This document shows positions 9,081 through 18,121 of a stretch of DNA of 37,421 nucleotides, piece after piece. Every line of letters starts with the position of its first letter. Within the stretch, counting starts at the first letter, position 1. The translations under genes were made by a program, and so were the position numbers. This DNA is from Nitrosomonas sp. Lineage in GTDB: Bacteria; Pseudomonadota; Gammaproteobacteria; Burkholderiales; Nitrosomonadaceae. The notes under the pieces were generated by a model. The model saw nothing but the letters and a program-made list of their open reading frames with translations. It was not told the DNA's origin and did no database searches. The stretch lies in NCBI GenBank assembly GCA_021582655.1, contig CP091135.1:2028101-2065521 (forward strand), read 5' to 3'.

Positions 9081-11489
9081 ATGACTTCCTTGGATGAAAA
9101 TTCTGATCAATTGATACTGCCGCTATTGCCACTTCGTGATGTCGTCGTTTTTCCGCACATGGTGATACCACTCTTTGTCGGAAGGCAGAAATCAATAAAA
9201 GCGCTCGAACTGGCTATGGAATCGAATAAAAATATTCTGCTTGTTGCGCAGAAAATCGCTTCCAAAGACGATCCGGAACCGGAAGATCTTTATGAAGTTT
9301 GCAGTATTGCAAGCTTACTGCAGATGTTAAAGCTGCCGGATGGTACGGTTAAGGTATTGGTGGAAGGAAATCATCGTGCACGTATTCGGGAGCTATTCGA
9401 CTCGGAAACGCATTTCGTCGGTAGCGCGGAACAAGTTGAAGCGGATACTGTTGATACCTCCGAAGTGGAGGCTTTGCGCCGCGCGATCATGACACAATTC
9501 GATCAATACGTGAAGCTGAATAAGAAAATACCGCCTGAGATTATTACTTCATTAGGAGGGATAGATGATGCGGGACGGTTAGCGGATACCATTGCCGCGT
9601 ATTTGCCGCTTAAGCTTGAACAAAAACAAAAGATTCTTGAGATTTTTGATGTACCCGAGCGCTTGGAACATTTACTCGGGCTGCTTGAAGCGGAGCTGGA
9701 TATACTTCAGGTGGAAAAACGGATTCGCGGTCGTGTGAAGCGTCAGATGGAGAAAAGCCAGCGCGATTATTATTTGAATGAGCAGGTGAAAGCGATTCAG
9801 AAAGAGTTGGGTGAAGGTGAAGATGGCGCTGATATCGAAGAAATAGAAAAAAAAATAAAGGCCGCGCAAATGCCTAAAGAAGCGCTCGCCAAAGCGGAAT
9901 CCGAACTCAAAAAACTCCGTTTGATGTCTCCCATGTCCGCAGAAGCGACGGTGGTGCGGAATTATCTGGATGCCCTGGTGGCGCTACCGTGGAAGAAAAA
10001 AAGTAAAATTAATACGGATTTGAAATCCGCTGAAGCAGTGCTTGAAAAAGAGCACTTCGGTCTTGAAAAAGTCAAAGAGCGGATTGTTGAATATTTGGCC
10101 GTCCAGCAACGCGTCGAAAAAATGAAGGCGCCGATTCTTTGTTTGGTTGGCCCGCCCGGGGTAGGCAAGACTTCATTGGGACAATCCATCGCACGCGCAA
10201 CAAATCGGAAATTCGTGCGTATGTCGCTCGGCGGTGTGCGTGATGAAGCGGAAATTCGCGGTCATCGCAAAACTTATATCGGATCAATGCCGGGTAAGAT
10301 TTTGCACAACATGAGTAAAGTGGGTGTTAAGAATCCTTTGTTCTTACTCGATGAAGTCGACAAGATGGGTATGGATTTTCGTGGTGATCCGTCATCCGCG
10401 TTGCTTGAGGTTCTTGATCCTGAACAAAATAATTCGTTTGTTGATCACTACATTGAGGTGGAATATGACTTGTCTGATGTAATGTTCGTCGCTACAGCGA
10501 ATACTTTAAATATTCCACCGGCTTTGCTGGATCGTATGGAAGTGATTCAATTGTCCGGCTACACCGAAGATGAAAAACTCAACATTGCGGCTCGTTATCT
10601 GATTGATAAGCAAATGAAAAACCATGGTTTGAAAGATGAGCTATCTGTTTCGCATTCGGCGCTGCAGGATATCGCGCGTTATTACACACGGGAAGCGGGT
10701 GTACGGTCGTTCGAGCGTGAGATTTCAAAGATTTGCCGCAAAGCGGTTAAGGTAATGTTACTGAAGAAAGACAAAAACAAGGTGATCGTTACCTCCCGCA
10801 ATCTTGAAAAATTTCTTGGCGTCAGGCGCTACACATACGGTGTCGCCGAAGAAAAAAACCAGATCGGACAAGTCACCGGTTTGGCCTGGACCGAGGTGGG
10901 TGGCGAATTGTTGACCATTGAAGCCGTAGTGTTACCGGGAACGGGGAAAACAATTACTACCGGAAAGTTGGGAGAGGTTATGCAGGAATCCATTCAGGCG
11001 GCGTTATCCGTGGTGCGTGGCCGTTCTCACTTATTAGGTATTGCCGAAGATTTTTACCAAAAGAATGATATTCATGTGCATCTGCCGGAAGGCGCAACAC
11101 CAAAGGACGGCCCAAGTGCAGGGATAGGAATTTGTGTCGCGATGATTTCAGTTCTGACTAAGATTGCGGTGAGGGCGGATATTGCGATGACGGGAGAAAT
11201 AACGCTCAGAGGGGAAGTGCTGCCGATCGGTGGATTGAAAGAAAAGCTTCTTGCGGCGCATCGCGGTGGCATTAAGGCGGTGATCATTCCGGAGAAAAAT
11301 ATGAAGGATTTGACTGATATCCCGATGAATGTCAGAAATCAATTAACCATTCACCCGGTGAAATGGATCGATCAAGTGATTGATTTGGCGTTGGAACACA
11401 AACCTGAATTGCTGTCGACATCTATAGCGCAGCCCGCTTTACCTGCAAATACGGATGAAAAAATGACGGAATCTGTGATCAAGCACTGA
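9081..11489 (+). CDS. lon: ATP-dependent protease Lon
   Basis: A hexameric AAA+ serine protease that degrades misfolded and regulatory proteins in the cytoplasm. The N-terminal LON substrate-binding domain (about 10-205) starts with [16 protein letters not shown] coiled-coil region (about 210-290) follows. The Walker A GPPGVGKT is at 357-364 and the Walker [10 protein letters not shown] near 420-428. The C-terminal protease domain has the Ser-Lys dyad, Ser679 in KDGPSAGIG and Lys720 in [13 protein letters not shown] prefer the ATG at 9081 (802 residues). An in-frame GTG at 9075 would add two residues but has no upstream Shine-Dalgarno sequence, whereas GAG sits 5 nt before the ATG. It is last in the tig-clpP-clpX-lon group. 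Confidence 0.97.
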   Translation: MTSLDENSDQLILPLLPLRDVVVFPHMVIPLFVGRQKSIKALELAMESNKNILLVAQKIASKDDPEPEDLYEVCSIASLLQMLKLPDGTVKVLVEGNHRARIRELFDSETHFVGSAEQVEADTVDTSEVEALRRAIMTQFDQYVKLNKKIPPEIITSLGGIDDAGRLADTIAAYLPLKLEQKQKILEIFDVPERLEHLLGLLEAELDILQVEKRIRGRVKRQMEKSQRDYYLNEQVKAIQKELGEGEDGADIEEIEKKIKAAQMPKEALAKAESELKKLRLMSPMSAEATVVRNYLDALVALPWKKKSKINTDLKSAEAVLEKEHFGLEKVKERIVEYLAVQQRVEKMKAPILCLVGPPGVGKTSLGQSIARATNRKFVRMSLGGVRDEAEIRGHRKTYIGSMPGKILHNMSKVGVKNPLFLLDEVDKMGMDFRGDPSSALLEVLDPEQNNSFVDHYIEVEYDLSDVMFVATANTLNIPPALLDRMEVIQLSGYTEDEKLNIAARYLIDKQMKNHGLKDELSVSHSALQDIARYYTREAGVRSFEREISKICRKAVKVMLLKKDKNKVIVTSRNLEKFLGVRRYTYGVAEEKNQIGQVTGLAWTEVGGELLTIEAVVLPGTGKTITTGKLGEVMQESIQAALSVVRGRSHLLGIAEDFYQKNDIHVHLPEGATPKDGPSAGIGICVAMISVLTKIAVRADIAMTGEITLRGEVLPIGGLKEKLLAAHRGGIKAVIIPEKNMKDLTDIPMNVRNQLTIHPVKWIDQVIDLALEHKPELLSTSIAQPALPANTDEKMTESVIKH

Positions 11490-11709
11490 ACTAATGCACA
11501 ATAAGATTCCATTTGCCTCTCCCGCTTGATGGCCGTAAGTATGGAATAGATGAAATACGGCAATCCGCTAAGTGTGATGCCGCTATTTCAGCAATCCGGC
11601 GCTACGGAAGCATGATATTGGCTGTATGTGCGAATCGTGTGAGTACGATACCCATTTGATTGATATGTATCGATTATTGTACTTCATGCGCTTTGCACTC
11701 CATTTCTTT

Positions 11710-11725
11710 CGCCGAATTATCGGCG
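11710..11725. terminator. Hairpin between the convergent lon and EEP genes
   Basis: CGCCGA-ATTA-TCGGCG forms a 6-bp GC-rich stem. On the plus strand it is followed by the pyrimidine-rich TCTCCTT. It sits 5 bp beyond the EEP stop and about 220 bp after lon, so it could terminate either convergent transcript. The T-tract is weak. The rest of 11490-11730 shows nothing else I can support. Confidence 0.4.
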
Positions 11726-11730
11726 TCTCC

Positions 11731-12501
11731 TTATAGTTGTTGCGTGGAAGAAAAACCGAATTCCGCAAATAGTGGGATATGGTCTGACAGCCGGCGCCAC
11801 GGCTGTCCCTGTAAATGGTTGCAATGGATAGCATTCAGTCCACGGTAATAAATGCGGTCCATTGACAGTATCGGCATCCAAGCAGGGAAAGTACGAGCGT
11901 AGGCGCCGTGCGTGTGCTTAAACACCTCTTGGACACCTAAATCACGATGCAGGTAATATTCGGCACGCCCGCGCCAATCGTTGAAGTCTCCAGCAATAAT
12001 CAATGGCTCGTCGGCTGGGACATGTGAATTGATGCGTTTGGCCAGTGTGGTCAATTGACGTTCCCTTTCATCACCCAATAGTCCGAGATGTACACAAATA
12101 ATATGTATTTTCTGATTAATATCGGGTACTTGAATCGTCCCATGCAACAAACTTCTGCTTGCACTTCTAAACGGCGACACATTAATATTCTCCCATGCGA
12201 TGAATGGATATTTGCTTAAAATCGCATTGCCGTGATGCCCAGATTTATAAATGGCATTCTTACCGTAAGCATAATGATGCCAAACTTGATCGGCGAGAAA
12301 TTCAAACTGCCGGTTATTGGGCCAATCATCGAACCGGTTATTGGAAATCACACGTTCGCCATGAACCTCTTGTAAAAAAACAATATCGGCATCGACGTGC
12401 CGCAACAGGTGTTTGATCTCATGCAAAATGAATCGTAGATTGGTAGCGCTGAATCCTTTATGAATGTTGTAAGTTAAAACTTTTAACGATATTGCCGGCA
12501 T
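11731..12501 (-). CDS. Endonuclease/exonuclease/phosphatase (EEP) family protein, YbhP-like
   Basis: A 256-residue protein of the EEP metal-dependent phosphodiesterase superfamily. The signature elements are present in order: NIHKG (12-16), QEVHG with Glu45, GDFNDW with Asp172 and Asn174, DRIYY with Asp215, and the terminal SDH (239-241) with the catalytic His. All catalytic positions look intact. There is no signal peptide, so it is probably cytoplasmic. In enterobacteria the closest type (YbhP) is next to cardiolipin synthase ClsB. Here it diverges from two lipid-synthesis genes, which suggests a phospholipid-related substrate, but DNA or RNA cleavage cannot be excluded. The intergenic space to the next gene is 70 bp. 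Confidence 0.88.
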   Translation of the reverse strand: MPAISLKVLTYNIHKGFSATNLRFILHEIKHLLRHVDADIVFLQEVHGERVISNNRFDDWPNNRQFEFLADQVWHHYAYGKNAIYKSGHHGNAILSKYPFIAWENINVSPFRSASRSLLHGTIQVPDINQKIHIICVHLGLLGDERERQLTTLAKRINSHVPADEPLIIAGDFNDWRGRAEYYLHRDLGVQEVFKHTHGAYARTFPAWMPILSMDRIYYRGLNAIHCNHLQGQPWRRLSDHIPLFAEFGFSSTQQL

Positions 12502-12571
12502 AGAATGCTCGAATCTTTACGCTGATCGCGAGTCCAAAAAATTGTTTTGAGGAAAAAGGTGGGTTGTGTAA

Positions 12572-13057
12572 GTGACGATCGAGTTTTTTCAATTATTATC
12601 GCTGATTTTAGCGGCAAATGGCGCACCCGTATTAGCTCGTTTGCTATTGGGTGATAAATTCAATGCCGCACTCGATAACGGTATCGTATTGGCGGACCAT
12701 CAACCGATTTTCGGTATCTCAAAAACATGGCGGGGTTGTGGAGCTGCTTTACTAGCGACTATTATTTGTGCGCAATTGTTGGGTTATTCACTAACTGTCG
12801 GAGTAAAGATCGCGCTTAGCGCCATTGCCGGGGACTTACTATCCAGTTTTATCAAGCGGCGGCTTTCGCTGCCGTCCAGCACCAGGGCGCCGCTGCTGGA
12901 TCAAATTCCCGAAACGCTTTTCCCTGCGCTGATGATGATGCGTTTATTTGAACTCCAACTTTACACTATTACCGTGCTGGTGATTAGTTTTACGGTCATT
13001 GATTTGGTCATTACCCATTGCTTGTACCACTGGCGTATTTTGAGGAAGTCGCGTTGA
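12572..13057 (+). CDS. CarS-like CTP:lipid cytidylyltransferase (CDP-archaeol synthase family)
   Basis: A 161-residue membrane protein with four or five hydrophobic helices. It matches the CarS/DUF46 family pattern: NGAPVLARLL (16-25), the loop DHQPIFGISKTWRG (about 42-55) with the F-G-x-x-K-T-x-R-G core, and GDLLSSFIKRRL (about 89-100) ending in a basic loop. The archaeal family members transfer CMP from CTP to an unsaturated archaetidic acid to give CDP-archaeol; the bacterial substrate is unknown, with phosphatidic acid or a variant the natural guess. The GTG start is chosen because AAGGTGGG lies about 9 nt upstream. The next gene, a CDP-alcohol phosphatidyltransferase, begins 20 bp later and would use the CDP-lipid product. 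Confidence 0.85.
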   Translation: MTIEFFQLLSLILAANGAPVLARLLLGDKFNAALDNGIVLADHQPIFGISKTWRGCGAALLATIICAQLLGYSLTVGVKIALSAIAGDLLSSFIKRRLSLPSSTRAPLLDQIPETLFPALMMMRLFELQLYTITVLVISFTVIDLVITHCLYHWRILRKSR

Positions 13058-13077
13058 TCCATACTGCGAGGTATGTT

Positions 13078-13662
13078 ATGAGCCATAAACAAAAAGCCGG
13101 CATCAATTTACCGAATTTAATCAGCATGCTCCGTGTATTAATGGCCCCCATGTTATTTTATTTCGCGATGACAGGGGAGGTTACCTGGTTCTTCTGTACT
13201 CTGGGTGTTGCCGTTTTTACCGATGTCCTGGACGGTTTTTCCGCGCGCATGTTAAACCAAATGACTGTACTGGGCTCGCATTTGGATAGCTGGGGAGATT
13301 TCATCATTTACACCACACTGGCGATTTGCGCATGGATATTGTGGCCGGAAATCGTACGACGTGAGCAACACTATTTTATCATCATACTCTTGTGCTTTAC
13401 AGTGCCGGTTATCGTAGGGTTGATCAAGTTGCGCACCGTAACCGGCTATCATACTTGGAGTGTGAAACTGGCTGTTGCTGTTACCTTGTTGGGTTATGTT
13501 TTACTGTTTTCGGGTATTTCGGAGTGGATATTTCGTATTGCAGCGGTATTTTGTCTGTATGCAGCATTGGAAGAAATCGCAATTACATTATTGATTCATC
13601 GTGAGCATACGGATATCAGAACAGTATGGCAAGCGTATCAACTGAGAAGGAAAGGGCTGTGA
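13078..13662 (+). CDS. CDP-alcohol phosphatidyltransferase family protein
   Basis: A 194-residue integral membrane enzyme. The full family signature D-x2-D-G-x2-A-R-x8-G-x3-D-x3-D is present as Asp49, Asp52, Gly53, Ala56, Arg57, Gly66, Asp70 and Asp74, so the metal-dependent active site is intact. About six membrane helices follow. Such enzymes swap CMP of a CDP-lipid for an alcohol headgroup (glycerol phosphate, serine, inositol phosphate or another). Which one cannot be read here; it is shorter and less PgsA-like at the C-terminus than the housekeeping PgsA. An upstream extension of the frame to 13018 overlaps the previous gene; the ATG at 13078, with AGG 7 nt before it, is the better start. 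It pairs with the CarS-like gene. Confidence 0.9.
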   Translation: MSHKQKAGINLPNLISMLRVLMAPMLFYFAMTGEVTWFFCTLGVAVFTDVLDGFSARMLNQMTVLGSHLDSWGDFIIYTTLAICAWILWPEIVRREQHYFIIILLCFTVPVIVGLIKLRTVTGYHTWSVKLAVAVTLLGYVLLFSGISEWIFRIAAVFCLYAALEEIAITLLIHREHTDIRTVWQAYQLRRKGL

Positions 13663-13876
13663 GAGGGGCGCTGACTTAATCGATTGCACGAGCGAATCGT
13701 TTCGTTGCGAGGGTAGATATACTTCTTGACTTATTTTATCGATAGCCTCGGTGGCTGCATTCCGTGTACCTTGCTTATCTTGTTCGCCGAATAAATCAAC
13801 GCTTTCTAAGCAAAAACTTGGATTAATGGAGTTGGAAAAGTCTGATATGGAACGAGATATATTCTGAGAAACTCAA

Positions 13877-14410
13877 TTAATCTGCAGATTTTGCCATTGC
13901 GATCGCTTGTATTACCATTGCGCGTGCTTCGTCAGCATTACCCCAGCGTCCGACACGCACCCATTTTTCCGGCTCAAGATCTTTGTAATGTGTAAAAAAA
14001 TGCTCGATCTGCTGAAAAACGATGTCGGGTAAGTTTTCGCGCTCACACACATGCGCGTAATAGGGAAAGGTTTTGTTGTCCGGGACACAGATGAGTTTTT
14101 CGTCACCGCCATGCTCATCTTCGAGGTGCAGTAGTGCAATCGGTCGAGCGCGTACGATGCAACCGGCTAAAAAAGGGGAACGTGCAATGACAAGTGCATC
14201 CAGCGGGTCGCCATCATCGCATAACGTGTGGGGAATGAAGCCGTAGTTTGCCGGATAACGCATCGGCGTGTGTAGAATACGATCAACAAACAATGCACCG
14301 GATTGCTTATCAAACTCATACTTTACAGGCTCGCCGCCGGTCGGCACTTCAATAATGACATTGATGTTGTTCGGCACGTTGGCGCCGACGGGGATTTTGC
14401 TGATATCCAT
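13877..14410 (-). CDS. ppa: Inorganic pyrophosphatase (family I)
   Basis: A 177-residue soluble enzyme hydrolysing pyrophosphate to two phosphates, which drives biosynthetic reactions such as nucleotidyl transfer. The family I signature DGDPLD is at about residues 66-71, preceded by the RYPANYGFIP substrate loop (about 51-60). Further acidic metal ligands lie in the EDEHGGDEK region. Length fits the bacterial enzyme (175-180). It is convergent with the CDP-alcohol transferase gene, and the 214-bp gap between them has no clear terminator. Confidence 0.97.
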   Translation of the reverse strand: MDISKIPVGANVPNNINVIIEVPTGGEPVKYEFDKQSGALFVDRILHTPMRYPANYGFIPHTLCDDGDPLDALVIARSPFLAGCIVRARPIALLHLEDEHGGDEKLICVPDNKTFPYYAHVCERENLPDIVFQQIEHFFTHYKDLEPEKWVRVGRWGNADEARAMVIQAIAMAKSAD

Positions 14411-14549
14411 AAAAATGAATTGCTAATATCGTTAGTCGAGAAAGCTGGGCGTCACTTAAAAACGGACTGCGATTGCATGACATGCTGCAGTGTAATAAAG
14501 GCTCCGAGTGCTGTCAAATTCCAATGATATACGTTGTTTATTGCCGGAA

Positions 14550-14580
14550 CGCCGTAACCGGGCGATCGCTGGTCACGGCG
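14550..14580. repeat. 31-bp imperfect inverted repeat downstream of the nuclease gene
   Basis: CGCCGT (14550-14555) pairs with ACGGCG (14575-14580). Inner ACC/GGT pairing extends the stem past one mismatch. It lies 28 bp beyond the minus-strand nuclease stop and 140 bp before ppa. No T-run follows on either strand, so it may be a processing or pausing hairpin rather than a terminator. Confidence 0.4.
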
Positions 14581-14607
14581 TACGAATACAGGGTACCGGG
14601 AAAAATG

Positions 14608-15444
14608 CTATTGCATTACTAACGAACTCGGGTGCTGTATCAAGATGGTGTAATGATCTTTTTTCCTGGCAACCCAACCCCGGATCTCCATTGATTTACC
14701 GAGATAGATCGATATATCCGGAAATAATTTGAGATTGGTGTTAGCGATACGCACGTCTATCTTGTCGGTAAAGATCAACCGGGTATATTTTTTGTTAGCT
14801 TTGACACTATTGGGTGAACCGATAAATCGCTGCCATCCCTGAGTGTGATTAGCGATTTCTGCGATCGGGTGCGGTTGATATTCCGGCATTGACCAGATGC
14901 CCAATTTATTTTTCTCGGCATGTTGTTGCGCATGGATCAACTGTACAGAGTAGCGCAGATTGGGCGGAATGATGCTGAGTGTGCCTAAACCGTTTTCCAC
15001 TAGCGTTAAGTTGATATGCTTGCCGTTCGCTAAGAATACATGCGCAAGCTGGCGTTTATATTTATCCTTCTTTTCTTGATCGAATTCCAGGAAAACTTCT
15101 TGCCCTTGTAACAGATCTTGCAACCATTTCTTTGCGACGGTGCCTCCCGGTTCTTCGTTTCGGACACGGCTTTGTATTTCCGGGGTATTAACGCCTAGTA
15201 AGCGGACCGATTTCCCACCTTCCAGCATAATCGTATCGCCATCGTATACTTTGTCAACTTGATACAGTTGACGATGAATACGCGTATCGACTTGAATTGG
15301 CTGCGCTCCGGCGGACGGCCTATCGGAATAAGTAACCCGTCCTTGATCGTCGACATACCGGTAAACGGCACTTGCATGGACCGGCATCACTGCAATCAAT
15401 AACCAAAGCACAGCAATGCGGCAATGATGTGGATGGTGAATCAT
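14608..15444 (-). CDS. Exported thermonuclease-like protein (SNase fold) with DUF4124-like N-terminus
   Basis: From the ATG at 15444 the protein has 278 residues: a signal peptide (cleavage near residue 24, VHA-SA), a short DUF4124-type segment (VYRYVDDQGRVTYSDRP, residues 27-43), and a staphylococcal-nuclease domain (about 61-200). The nuclease residues are present: DGDT (68-71), Arg81 and Glu89 in RLLGVNTPE, and Arg131 in KYKRQLAHV, corresponding to Arg35, Glu43 and Arg87 of SNase. A C-terminal extension of about 75 residues ends in a beta-rich WVARKKDHYTI-type segment. An in-frame extension to 15543 would bury the signal peptide behind 33 polar residues, so I reject it. It probably degrades extracellular or periplasmic nucleic acid. 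Confidence 0.88.
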   Translation of the reverse strand: MIHHPHHCRIAVLWLLIAVMPVHASAVYRYVDDQGRVTYSDRPSAGAQPIQVDTRIHRQLYQVDKVYDGDTIMLEGGKSVRLLGVNTPEIQSRVRNEEPGGTVAKKWLQDLLQGQEVFLEFDQEKKDKYKRQLAHVFLANGKHINLTLVENGLGTLSIIPPNLRYSVQLIHAQQHAEKNKLGIWSMPEYQPHPIAEIANHTQGWQRFIGSPNSVKANKKYTRLIFTDKIDVRIANTNLKLFPDISIYLGKSMEIRGWVARKKDHYTILIQHPSSLVMQ

Positions 15445-15761
15445 ATTTGGTTTGTTGGCCTGTGGTGAGGATTTCCGGTTACAAAGGTATGGCAATGCGT
15501 AACAAGAAAAAGTATGGCAAAATGAAAAATTTACCATTTTCATGGTAATCAGCGTGTATCCGTATCGCTCCTGGTCATGATTCGGAAAAGCATGTTATCA
15601 GAGTCGATACTAAAGAATTTTGATTAAAAAAATAAATTTTCGCAACCTTTTGCCTATCTATATGCGACGTCAAGTCGGTATTGGATAATTGTTCAAATGA
15701 TATCGCCATATGAACCCTCATGTTATTTTGGATTGATTGTAAGGCGGAGGCTTGATCACGA
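15445..15761. other. Divergent promoter region between the nuclease and symporter genes
   Basis: This 317-bp AT-rich gap must hold promoters for both flanking genes. A 9-bp exact direct repeat, GTATGGCAA, occurs at 15487-15495 and 15512-15520 (25 bp apart), each near a GTTAC/GTAAC motif; it could be a tandem operator for the nuclease gene. I see no convincing -35/-10 pair and no gene. Confidence 0.35.
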
Positions 15762-17210
15762 ATGGAAATCGATAGATTAATCGATGCGACCTTTGAACCA
15801 GTTTCGAATGCGGTGGCTTCGATTATTTTTTATAGCATCCGGTTGCTGGATTTTGAAGTCAAGCTGATATTGATTTGGTTGGTTGTAGCGGCTCTATTTT
15901 TTACTGTCTATCTTGGATTTATCAACATTCGTTATTTTGCTCATGCATTTGATGTGCTGCGCGGCAAACATGATCGCGATGGCGAAATGAATGGACAAAT
16001 CAGTCGGTTCCAGGCTTTGATGACATCGTTATCGGCAACCATAGGGCTGGGTAATATTGCCGGCGTTGCAGTGGCTATTTCGGTTGGCGGACCGGGCGCC
16101 ACGTTTTGGATGGCGATTATGGGATTCCTCAGTATGTCAACCAAGTTTGTTGAAGTGACTTTGGGCATCAAGTATCGGCAATACGGTGCGAACCACAATT
16201 CCGGCATAATTTCGGGTGGACCAATGTATTATCTGTACAGTGCCTTCGAGCGATTGAGAAAACCGCGCATGGCCAAATTCATGGCTGGATTGTTCGCGGC
16301 TTGCTGCATCGGTGGCACTATCGGTGCGGGTGGGTTGTTTCAGGCCAACCAAGCGTACCAGCAAACACTGGTGGTAACCGGCGGAGATGCCAGTTTCATG
16401 GCGGACAAAGGTTGGATGTTCGGCATTTTTATGGCGGTTTTGGTGGGTATGGTCATCATCGGCGGGATTCAATGGATTGCCGCAGTGGCCGAGCGTATCG
16501 TGCCGGTCATGGCAATTATCTATATAGTCGCGGGTTTTGTGGTGATCGGTGTTCATTACGCTGCAATTCCCGGTGCTATTCAAACCATTTTCGAACTCGC
16601 CCTGTATCCCGAGGCCGGTATCGGCGCTTTGGTGGGTGCATTGTTGATGGGAGTGCAACGTGCCACTTTCTCCAATGAGGCGGGGCTGGGTTCCTCGGCA
16701 ATCGCACATGCTGCGGTCAAAACCGATTCACCGGTCAGTCAAGGCATGGTGGCCATGCTCGGGCCGTTTATCGATACGGTTGTGATATGCATGATCACGG
16801 CACTGGTGATCGTCATTTCGGGCGCTTACATTGAAGGAGGCGGTATCGAAGGCGTAGAGTTAGCCTCCCGGGCATTTGCTACCGGAATTTCCTGGTTTCC
16901 GTATGTATTGTCGGTAACGGTATTTTTATTTGCTTATTCGACGATGATTTCGTGGTCTTATTACGGTTTGAAGTGTACTACTTATTTATTCGGTCAGCAT
17001 ATGATCATCGAATGGGCTTATAAGGCTATTTTTTGTTTGTTTATCGTTGTCGGTGCTTCGTCACAGCTATCCAACATTATTTTATTTACCGATGCCATGG
17101 TGTTTGCCATGGCAGTACCCAACATTGTCGGCTTATATTTGCTGGCACCTGAAGTAAAGCGGGATTTACAGATTTATTTGCGAAATTTACATCAAAAAAA
17201 CAGCGGATGA
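15762..17210 (+). CDS. Sodium:alanine (AGCS) family symporter
   Basis: A 482-residue inner-membrane transporter with about 10-11 hydrophobic helices. The AGCS family pattern is clear: the segment SLSATIGLGNIAGVAVAI (about 88-105), GGPGATFWM (109-117), the SGGPMYYL loop (150-157) and the central GVQRATFSNEAGLGSSAIAHA (about 298-318), where substrate and sodium bind. It imports small amino acids such as alanine or glycine with Na+. The exact substrate cannot be read. GGAGG lies about 11 nt before the ATG. It is followed by a hairpin and then by the mla genes, so it is likely its own transcript. Confidence 0.92.
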   Translation: MEIDRLIDATFEPVSNAVASIIFYSIRLLDFEVKLILIWLVVAALFFTVYLGFINIRYFAHAFDVLRGKHDRDGEMNGQISRFQALMTSLSATIGLGNIAGVAVAISVGGPGATFWMAIMGFLSMSTKFVEVTLGIKYRQYGANHNSGIISGGPMYYLYSAFERLRKPRMAKFMAGLFAACCIGGTIGAGGLFQANQAYQQTLVVTGGDASFMADKGWMFGIFMAVLVGMVIIGGIQWIAAVAERIVPVMAIIYIVAGFVVIGVHYAAIPGAIQTIFELALYPEAGIGALVGALLMGVQRATFSNEAGLGSSAIAHAAVKTDSPVSQGMVAMLGPFIDTVVICMITALVIVISGAYIEGGGIEGVELASRAFATGISWFPYVLSVTVFLFAYSTMISWSYYGLKCTTYLFGQHMIIEWAYKAIFCLFIVVGASSQLSNIILFTDAMVFAMAVPNIVGLYLLAPEVKRDLQIYLRNLHQKNSG

Positions 17211-17219
17211 ATCATTTCC

Positions 17220-17263
17220 CCGGATCAAAAGTGCATTAAAATTGGCGCTGATTTTTTGACCGG
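17220..17263 (+). terminator. Long hairpin between the symporter gene and mlaF
   Basis: CCGG-A-TCAAAAGTGC (17220-17234) folds back on GCGCTGATTTTTTGACCGG (17245-17263) with a bulged A and a 10-nt loop. It starts 10 bp after the symporter stop. The T-run lies inside the stem, so it is not a textbook terminator, but the position supports that role. CCGGATCA recurs at its 3' edge. Confidence 0.4.
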
Positions 17264-17308
17264 ATCATAACAATTAACCACATCGATCATAGAACCTGAT
17301 GGCAGCGT

Positions 17309-18121
17309 ATGGCTTCCGACAATCTTATTGAAATCAAGAATCTGAATTTTTCCTATGATACGCGCGCCATTCTAAAAGGTATCGATATGACGATGCGCCG
17401 CGGTCAAGTGGTGGCGATTATGGGTGGCAGCGGCTCCGGCAAAACAACGCTATTACGCTTAATCGGCGGGGCACTGCAGCCTTCTTCCGGGTATGCCAAG
17501 TTCGCCGGCCAAGTGATTCATCAATTAAACCGGGATGCATTATTTAAGTTGCGCCGCAAGATGGGCATGTTATTTCAATTCGGTGCATTATTTACCGATC
17601 TGTCTGTGTTTGACAACGTGGCATTCCAAATGCGCGAGCATACTAATCTGCCGGAGGCGATGATTCGTGATTTGGTACTGATGAAATTACACGCAGTAGG
17701 ATTGCGTGGAGCGCATCACTTGATGCCGAACGAATTGTCCGGCGGAATGGCACGCCGGGTTGCACTGGCGCGCTCGATCGCATTGGATCCGATGCTGATT
17801 ATGTACGATGAACCGTTTACCGGCCTCGATCCGATCTCACTGAGCGTGATTGGCAATTTGATCCGCCGGTTGACTGATGCGCTGGGTATGACGTCGATCG
17901 TCGTGACGCACGACGTGCAGGAATCCCTGAAAATCGTCGACTACGTTTATTTCATCGCGGACGGTGTCATTGCCGCTGAAGGAACGCCGCAACAAGTGCG
18001 TGATTCGATTGCACCCTTCGTGCATCAGTTCGTTCACGGTGAAGAGGACGGTCCGGTGCCTTTTCATTATCCGGCGCGGCAGTACCGCAAGGATCTGAAT
18101 CTGGAGGAAACGGTTGTTTAA
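17309..18121 (+). CDS. mlaF: Phospholipid ABC transporter ATP-binding protein MlaF
   Basis: A 270-residue ATPase of the Mla system, which moves phospholipids between the inner and outer membranes to keep lipid asymmetry. The Walker A GGSGSGKT is at about 39-46, the Q-loop in LFQFGALF, the signature LSGGMARR at about 144-151, Walker B LIMYDEP at about 165-171 and the switch His in VVTHD near 200. The MlaF-type GALFTDLSVFDNVAF loop distinguishes it from amino-acid importers. It is the first gene of mlaFEDCB; mlaE starts inside its last codons. Confidence 0.96.
   Translation: MASDNLIEIKNLNFSYDTRAILKGIDMTMRRGQVVAIMGGSGSGKTTLLRLIGGALQPSSGYAKFAGQVIHQLNRDALFKLRRKMGMLFQFGALFTDLSVFDNVAFQMREHTNLPEAMIRDLVLMKLHAVGLRGAHHLMPNELSGGMARRVALARSIALDPMLIMYDEPFTGLDPISLSVIGNLIRRLTDALGMTSIVVTHDVQESLKIVDYVYFIADGVIAAEGTPQQVRDSIAPFVHQFVHGEEDGPVPFHYPARQYRKDLNLEETVV

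Noticed and set aside
11583-11834. Minus-strand frame overlapping the EEP gene end
   Set aside because: No family similarity, no start signal, and it covers the hairpin and the end of a convincing gene in another frame.
13680-13705. Possible terminator after the CDP-alcohol transferase gene
   Set aside because: The stem is only five pairs with mismatches inside and a poor T-run.
15445-15543. N-terminal extension of the nuclease gene
   Set aside because: It would place 33 mostly polar residues before a good signal peptide, and there is no ribosome binding site.
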